Under the pieces are notes generated by a model. It saw only the letters and a list, made by a program, of their open reading frames with translations, ran no database searches and was not told where the DNA came from. 64,000 nt of DNA, taken from WGAB01 sp964406105. Its GTDB lineage: Bacteria > Hydrothermota > Hydrothermia > WGAB01. The position numbers were made by a program, and so were the translations under genes. Shown one piece after another: positions 59,467 through 64,000 of the stretch (position 1 is the stretch's first letter; each line of letters opens with the position of its first letter). The DNA lies in the NCBI GenBank assembly GCA_964406105.1, contig CAYOQK010000011.1, forward strand, positions 19,163 to 83,162. The letters are read 5' to 3'.

Positions 59467-59729
59467 ACCGAATCCTGGCCAACCTGGGGCTGGACTGGCT
59501 CCAATACCGGGACGGCATCCTGCGAGATGTCCGCCAGTATTTGCGCCAGCGGAATCTGGCCTCCCACGTGGACGCCCGGTTCCACAAGGACACGGTGATC
59601 CTCGTGGCTCCAAGCGCCCCGGTCCGCCAGGAACTCAGCCTTTTGCAAGGGGAACTCCTGGCCCGTTTACAGGCCCGGTGGGGACCCCAGGTCCAAAACA
59701 TCAAGATCCTGCGAGGGAGGAAGAAATGA
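59442..59729 (+). CDS. DUF721/DciA-like protein
   Basis: 95 residues. Pattern VDARFHKDTVILVAPSAPVRQELSLLQGELLARLQ matches the DUF721 core (KH-like fold) of DciA, the ancestral loader of the DnaB replicative helicase. Position between recF and gyrB is the usual one for this family. Overlaps recF by 25 bases and gyrB by 4. Confidence 0.8.
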   Translation: MEKLGNGLNRILANLGLDWLQYRDGILRDVRQYLRQRNLASHVDARFHKDTVILVAPSAPVRQELSLLQGELLARLQARWGPQVQNIKILRGRKK

Positions 59730-61615
59730 CGGCACCGAAGTATACCGCCGAATCCATCCGCGTCCTGCGAGGCCTGGAGGGGGTACGCCACCGCCCGGCG
59801 ATGTACATCGGGGATGTGGGCAAACGCGGGCTCCATCACCTGGTCTTTGAACTGGTGGACAACGGCATTGACGAAGCCCTGGCGGGGTACGCAACCCACC
59901 TGTGGGTGGTGATCCATCGCGATGGCTCCGTAACCGTGGGCGACAACGGCCGGGGGATCCCTGTAGATCTCCACCCAGAACTCGGGATCCCCGGCGTGGA
60001 GGTGGTAATGACCACCCTGCACGCCGGTGGAAAGTTTGACTCCAAGATCTACCAGATCTCCGGCGGTTTGCATGGGGTGGGCGCCTCGGTGGTGTGCGCC
60101 CTTTCGGAATGGCTCAAGGTGCGCGTGAAACGCGAGGGCAAGATCTACGAGCAGGAGTTCCGGCGAGGCCAAAAGGTAAACGACCTTCACGTAGTGGGGG
60201 AAACCCAGGAAACCGGCACCGAGGTCACCTTCAAGCCCGATCCGGAGATCTTCACCAAGACCACAGAGTTTGACTACCTCCTGCTGCGGGACCGGCTCCA
60301 GGAACTGGCCTTTCTCGTGCCAGGGCTCACCATTGAGATCCGCGACGAACGCACGGGCAAAACCGAGGTGCTCCATTACGCGGGTGGGCTCAAGGAATTC
60401 GTGCGGTACCTGGACGAAGGCCGAGAACCCCTCCACGACCCCTTCCACATGCGCACCCGACGTGACTCGGTGGAAATAGAGATCGCCCTGGAGTACAACC
60501 GGGGGTTCGTGGAAACCGTGCTGTCCTTTGCCAACACCATCAACACCCACGAGGGGGGTACCCACGTCACAGGGTTCCGCACCGCCCTTACCCGCGCCCT
60601 CAACGACTACGGCAAAAACCAGAACCTGTTGAAGAAGCCGCTTTCCGGGGAGGACGTTCGCGAGGGTCTTACTGCTGTCATCCACGTCAAGCTGCCAGAC
60701 CCCCAATTTGAGGGTCAAACCAAAACCAAACTGGGCAACGGGTACATCAAGGGCGTGGTGGATTCTGCCTTTTACGAGCACTTTTACCGTTTCCTGGAGG
60801 AAAACCCCAAGATCGCCCAGCTGATCCTGGAAAAGGCGGTGCTGGCCCAGCGAGGCCGGGAGGCCGCCCGAAAGGCCCGAGAGCTCACCCGCCGAAAGAG
60901 CTTCCTGGAGTCCGATTCCCTGCCCGGCAAACTCGCCGACTGCATCACCCGGGAGCCCGACCGCGCGGAGCTCTTCCTGGTGGAAGGTGAATCGGCCGGA
61001 GGATCCGCCAAACAGGCCCGCAACCGGGAATTTCAAGCGATCCTGCCCCTCAGGGGAAAGATCCTTAACGTGGAAAAAGCACGGTTAGACCGGGCCCTGT
61101 CCAACGAGGAGATCAAAACCATCATTATGGCCATTGGGGCAGGCATCGGCGAGGAGTGTCAACCCGAGAAGTCCCGGTACGGCAAAATCATCCTCATGAC
61201 CGACGCCGACGTAGATGGCGCCCACATCCGAACCCTGCTGCTCACCCTGTTCTATCGGCTCATGCGTCCTTTGGTGGAAAAGGGGTTCCTGTACATCGCC
61301 ATGCCACCGCTGTACCGGGTGCAGAAGGGCAAGCGGTCGTGGTACCTGTACTCCGACGAGGAATTGGAGCAACTCCTGAAGGAACTGGGCACCAGCGAGG
61401 TGCGAATCCAGCGATACAAGGGGCTGGGGGAAATGAACCCCGACCAACTCTGGGAGACCACCATGAACCCCGAAACCCGAACGCTCAAACGGGTGACCCT
61501 GGAGGATGTGGCCGAAGCCGAACGGCTCTTCTCCATCTTGATGGGCGACAAGGTGGAACCCCGCCGCAAGTTCATTGAAGAAAACGCCAAACTGGTGATG
61601 AACTTAGACGTATGA
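59726..61615 (+). CDS. gyrB: DNA gyrase subunit B
   Basis: 629 residues, the short form without the E. coli 165-residue insert. GHKL ATPase (LVDNGIDEALAG, DNGRGIPV, GGLHGVGASVVCALS), transducer with QTKTKLGN, and TOPRIM (LFLVEGESAGGSAKQAR, LMTDADVDGAHIR), then YKGLGEMNPDQLWETTMNP. Introduces negative supercoils with GyrA, which is not in the window. ParE cannot be fully excluded, but RecF linkage supports gyrase. ATGA overlaps on both ends. Confidence 0.94.
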   Translation: MTAPKYTAESIRVLRGLEGVRHRPAMYIGDVGKRGLHHLVFELVDNGIDEALAGYATHLWVVIHRDGSVTVGDNGRGIPVDLHPELGIPGVEVVMTTLHAGGKFDSKIYQISGGLHGVGASVVCALSEWLKVRVKREGKIYEQEFRRGQKVNDLHVVGETQETGTEVTFKPDPEIFTKTTEFDYLLLRDRLQELAFLVPGLTIEIRDERTGKTEVLHYAGGLKEFVRYLDEGREPLHDPFHMRTRRDSVEIEIALEYNRGFVETVLSFANTINTHEGGTHVTGFRTALTRALNDYGKNQNLLKKPLSGEDVREGLTAVIHVKLPDPQFEGQTKTKLGNGYIKGVVDSAFYEHFYRFLEENPKIAQLILEKAVLAQRGREAARKARELTRRKSFLESDSLPGKLADCITREPDRAELFLVEGESAGGSAKQARNREFQAILPLRGKILNVEKARLDRALSNEEIKTIIMAIGAGIGEECQPEKSRYGKIILMTDADVDGAHIRTLLLTLFYRLMRPLVEKGFLYIAMPPLYRVQKGKRSWYLYSDEELEQLLKELGTSEVRIQRYKGLGEMNPDQLWETTMNPETRTLKRVTLEDVAEAERLFSILMGDKVEPRRKFIEENAKLVMNLDV

Positions 61616-62349
61616 CGGAACGGGAACGCATCCTCAAACTGCTGGAGGAAGGCAAAATCACCGCTGACGAGGCGGTTCGGCTCCTGGAGGCCCTGGCCAA
61701 GTCCTCCTCGGCCACCGAACCCCTGCGCCGCGGGGTGGAGTACGTCAACACCCTGTTCCGCAACGTTTTTCGGGCCTTGCCTTTGATGCTCAAAGAGGTA
61801 ATGCGGAATCCGCTGCAGGAACCCGTGGACCTTACCTGGGAGGTGGCCGAGGGGTTCACCCTGCGTCACGTGGGCGGTGACCTCACCCTCCGCTTCGTGC
61901 CCAAGCCCCAGGCCCACCTGAAGGCACGGGGCTACGTGCACCAAAACGGCCAAACCATAGAGGTGGTTTCCGAGGAGACCCTGCTGGAATTCCCTGAGCA
62001 CCACCGGTTTCACCTGGAACTGGCCGGCGGAGATCTACACGCTGAGGGGAACACCGCTGGCGGACTCGTGGAGTTCGTGGGAGGGGACCTCCATTGGCAT
62101 CTCCGCCAGCTCACGGGCGACTTGGAGGTCCGTGGGGAAACCGGCGACGCTGTGTTTCGCCTGCCCGAAGCCCTGTTCCGCGAACTTCAAATCCTGGCCC
62201 GTGTGCATCAAGGCACCCTGCACCTTCCCCAACAGCCCCCTCAAGAGGACACCGAATGGCACCAGCAGGGTAAAGGCCCCACCCTCCGGGTGAAGATCGT
62301 GTTCGGCGACCTCACCTTCCAGGTGGATCCGTCATGGGCAAAATCCTGA
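61612..62349 (+). CDS. SHOCT-like/YvlB-type protein with beta-helical C-terminus
   Basis: 245 residues. N-terminal ERILKLLEEGKITADEAVRLLEAL is the short helical motif found at the start of YvlB/LiaX and DUF2089-like proteins. The rest is repetitive beta (LRHVGGDLTLRF, LELAGGDLHAEG, EFVGGDLHWHLRQLTGDLEV), like DUF4097 adhesin-type proteins, with the GGDL motif recurring. No signal peptide. In Gram-positives such proteins relate to envelope-stress response; here the role is unknown. ATGA overlap with gyrB. Confidence 0.7.
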   Translation: MTERERILKLLEEGKITADEAVRLLEALAKSSSATEPLRRGVEYVNTLFRNVFRALPLMLKEVMRNPLQEPVDLTWEVAEGFTLRHVGGDLTLRFVPKPQAHLKARGYVHQNGQTIEVVSEETLLEFPEHHRFHLELAGGDLHAEGNTAGGLVEFVGGDLHWHLRQLTGDLEVRGETGDAVFRLPEALFRELQILARVHQGTLHLPQQPPQEDTEWHQQGKGPTLRVKIVFGDLTFQVDPSWAKS

Positions 62350-62537
62350 TCCTCCTCGGACTCCTGCTGGTGCTCCTGGGGCTGGTGCTGAGCCTGGTGG
62401 AGCACCTGCCCCTGGGCCATCTTCCCGGGGATTTCGTGATCCGACGGGGCAACTGGACCATTTACATCCCTCTGGCCACCTCCCTCCTGCTCTCGGTGCT
62501 CCTCACCCTGCTTTTGAACCTCTTGTTTCGCCGGTGA
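62334..62537 (+). CDS. DUF2905 family small membrane protein
   Basis: 67 residues, two membrane helices separated by the conserved LPLGHLPGDFVIRRGNWTIYIPL motif that defines DUF2905. Function unknown in all organisms. Overlaps the previous gene by 16 bases and the LptF/G permease gene by a GTGA, so it is produced with an envelope transporter. Confidence 0.85.
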   Translation: MGKILILLGLLLVLLGLVLSLVEHLPLGHLPGDFVIRRGNWTIYIPLATSLLLSVLLTLLLNLLFRR

Positions 62538-63673
62538 AACGACTGGATCGGTACCTCCTGGCTGAACTCACCCCACCCTTCTTCGGGGGGTTGGTGGTGA
62601 TGACCCTCATCCTCTTGCTGGATCGCCTGTTTGATCTCATGGAAATGATCTTCCGCAAGGGTTTGAGCGTGGGCACCGTGGCCGAAGTCTTCGGCCTCTC
62701 CCTTCCCTTCATGCTGGCCTTAACCGTGCCTATGGCGGTGTTGATCGCGGTGCTGGTCACCTTCGGTCGGCTCTCCGCCGACTTTGAAATCCTGGCCATG
62801 AAGAGTTTGGGGATCAGCACCCTCCGAATCCTTCGGGCTCCCCTGGTGGCCGCCATCGGGGTGTTCGTGGTCATGGCGGTGTTCAACAACACCGTGTTGC
62901 CCGAAGCCAACCACAAACTCAAAAACCTCCTCATTGACATCGCCCAAAAGAAACCCACGGTGTCCCTGGAGGAACGGGTGTTTAACCGTTTGGGAGACGC
63001 CCTGCTCTACATCGGCCGAAAGGACGACCGCACCAGCAAGATCTACGATGTCCTCCTGGAAAAGAGAACCCCCGAAGGGATCCGCACGATTCTGGCCGAT
63101 AGCGGCCGGATGGGGGGCAAAAAGGACGAGTACCTGGTGCTGGACCTGTACCACGGAGAGGTCCATGAGGCCGTGGAAGCCCAGGGATCCGAGACCCCAG
63201 TGTACCGCATTGTGCATTTCTCACGCCAACGGGTGGTGATCCCCATGGACACCAAACTGGTGCGTAAGGATCGCAGTTTCCGCACGGACCGGGAAATGAA
63301 CACCCGGCAGCTGCTTCATCAGATCCAGATCACCCGGGAATCCATGAAGCATCTGCCCAAGCAGGACCCCTTGGCGCTCAAGTTCAAGCGTCGCAGGATC
63401 TCCCAGCTCTGGGTGGAGATCCACAAGAAGTACTCCATTCCCTTTGCGGCCATTGTGTTTGTGCTGCTGGGGGCTCCCCTGGCCATGAGGATGCGCCGTG
63501 GAGGCTATGGCACCGCCTTTGGCATCGCCTTCCTCATCTTCACGCTGTATTACGTGCTTCTCATCGGTAGCGAAGAACTGGCCGACCGGGCCCTCGTGCC
63601 CGCAGCCTCGGTGTGGGTGCCCAACCTGCTCCTGGGCGGATGGGGACTCTGGCTCCTGTGGATGGAACGCTGA
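62534..63673 (+). CDS. LptF/LptG (YjgP/YjgQ) family lipopolysaccharide export permease
   Basis: 379 residues. N-terminal LDRYLLAELTPPFFGGLVVMTLILLLDRLFDLMEM (start of family, split by helices), SLPFMLALTVPMAVLIAVL, a periplasmic jellyroll domain (about 115-260), and three C-terminal helices beginning KYSIPFAAIVFVLLGAPLAMRMRRGG. Works with LptB to pull lipopolysaccharide out of the inner membrane. Only one copy is in the window; the second is presumably elsewhere. Start GTG 62534. Supports the diderm reading given by lpxB. Confidence 0.9.
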   Translation: MKRLDRYLLAELTPPFFGGLVVMTLILLLDRLFDLMEMIFRKGLSVGTVAEVFGLSLPFMLALTVPMAVLIAVLVTFGRLSADFEILAMKSLGISTLRILRAPLVAAIGVFVVMAVFNNTVLPEANHKLKNLLIDIAQKKPTVSLEERVFNRLGDALLYIGRKDDRTSKIYDVLLEKRTPEGIRTILADSGRMGGKKDEYLVLDLYHGEVHEAVEAQGSETPVYRIVHFSRQRVVIPMDTKLVRKDRSFRTDREMNTRQLLHQIQITRESMKHLPKQDPLALKFKRRRISQLWVEIHKKYSIPFAAIVFVLLGAPLAMRMRRGGYGTAFGIAFLIFTLYYVLLIGSEELADRALVPAASVWVPNLLLGGWGLWLLWMER

Positions 63674-64000
63674 TCAAGGAAGCAAGAGGGCCGGCCCCCG
63701 GAACGTGTCCCCCACCTGAACCCCGTGTCGTTGAAACCAACCCCGATTCACCTCCAGGGCATAGCGTGCGGGGTGCTGAGACCAGTGGATCTCCTCGCTC
63801 ATCGGTTCCATGGACTGGATCTCCAGGATCACCCCTTCATCGTTCAGAAAGGCGATGTCCAAGGGCAAAACGGTGTTCTGCATCCAGAACCCCAACACCT
63901 GGGGCTCTGGGTACACAAAGAGCATGCCTCGGTCCTCCGGCAAGGTGTCTCCGTACACCAGGCCCAGCGAACGGCCCCCCGGCGAGGCAGCGATCACCAC
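63674..64000 (-). CDS. DUF192 family protein, N-terminus beyond window edge
   Basis: 109 codons visible on the minus strand; the true start lies beyond 64000. DUF192 signatures: LPEDRGMLFVYPEP, FWMQNTVLPLDIAFLND, and ARYALEVNRGWFQRHGVQVGD. These are small exported or cytoplasmic proteins of unknown function. Convergent with the permease gene; the two stop codons are directly adjacent. Confidence 0.85.
   Translation of the reverse strand: MVIAASPGGRSLGLVYGDTLPEDRGMLFVYPEPQVLGFWMQNTVLPLDIAFLNDEGVILEIQSMEPMSEEIHWSQHPARYALEVNRGWFQRHGVQVGDTFRGPALLLP

Noticed and set aside
58366..59729. Replication origin near recF and gyrB
   Set aside because: No DnaA-box cluster or AT-rich unwinding stretch is visible and dnaA/dnaN are absent.
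1..64000. CRISPR arrays, insertion sequences, integrases, toxin-antitoxin or defence islands
   Set aside because: No repeat-spacer pattern, transposase, integrase or typical defence gene was seen. The window reads as vertically kept core chromosome apart from possibly transferred lipid and Hdr-Mvh genes.

Overview
The window looks like chromosome from an uncultivated, probably thermophilic, Gram-negative bacterium. It is GC-rich and very tightly packed. lpxB and an LptF/G-type permease imply a lipopolysaccharide outer membrane. A PorV/PorQ-like outer-membrane protein, a V/A-type ATPase subunit, a GH57 glucanotransferase and GGGPS/geranylgeranyl-reductase genes point towards the deep FCB/WOR-3/Hydrothermae-like assemblage. 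That placement is an inference from gene content; no rRNA gene is present. I see no insertion sequence, prophage or CRISPR array. Most neighbours overlap by 1-40 bases (ATGA/GTGA couplings).

Layout. 1-3950 (minus): one transcription unit, PorV-like protein, smpB, nfi, lpxB and a truncated DUF4175-like membrane protein. 4063-9759 (plus): an asparagine-synthetase-like protein, gcvT, and an acyl-thioester-reductase-like SDR overlapping an aldehyde dehydrogenase. 9805-11020: two lipoproteins behind a promoter with a perfect 17-bp palindrome, ending in a strong terminator. 11063-17545: rhomboid protease, geranylgeranyl reductase plus GGGP synthase, an HD-domain protein, rho, and an M23 peptidase with a CTG start. 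17574-22361: sugar metabolism (epimerase, NDP-sugar pyrophosphorylase, GH57 glucanotransferase, GalT). 22373-27337: LonB-like protease coupled to two zinc alcohol dehydrogenases and a cupin. 27416-30878: glycosyltransferase, WbaP-like initiating transferase, alanine dehydrogenase. 30965-37312 (minus): a complete hdrCBA-mvhDGA operon. 37632-37706: tRNA-Pro. 37899-45960: rplT, pheS, pheT, a coiled-coil protein, zapA, a structured RNA that fits 6S RNA, rarA, rny, ymdB. 46043-50709: recG, ispG, DUF123 protein, second M23 peptidase. 50717-55102: Cys-type formate dehydrogenase with sulfhydrogenase-like beta and gamma subunits and an unknown membrane protein. 55110-56824 (minus): BtuCD-type ABC transporter. 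56884-63673: atpD, rpmA, lipoprotein, recF, DciA-like, gyrB, two small-family proteins, LptF/G permease. 63674-64000: partial DUF192 protein.

Functional themes. Energy metabolism is hydrogen- and formate-centred: the Hdr-Mvh complex should bifurcate electrons from H2, and the formate dehydrogenase module should link formate to NAD(P). Lipid genes are mixed: bacterial lipid A synthesis, the MEP pathway (ispG), and the first and last dedicated steps of archaeal-type ether lipid synthesis.

Two window-wide signals stand out. First, reading the whole window I found no 5'-TCGA-3'. Codon choice bends around it: Ile is ATT and Phe is TTT when the next codon starts with GA, although ATC and TTC dominate elsewhere. 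Second, about ten genes have a -10 element 6-10 bases upstream of the start codon and no Shine-Dalgarno sequence, several with a -35 exactly 17 bp upstream, indicating widespread leaderless or near-leaderless transcripts, while operon-internal genes use GGAGG sites.
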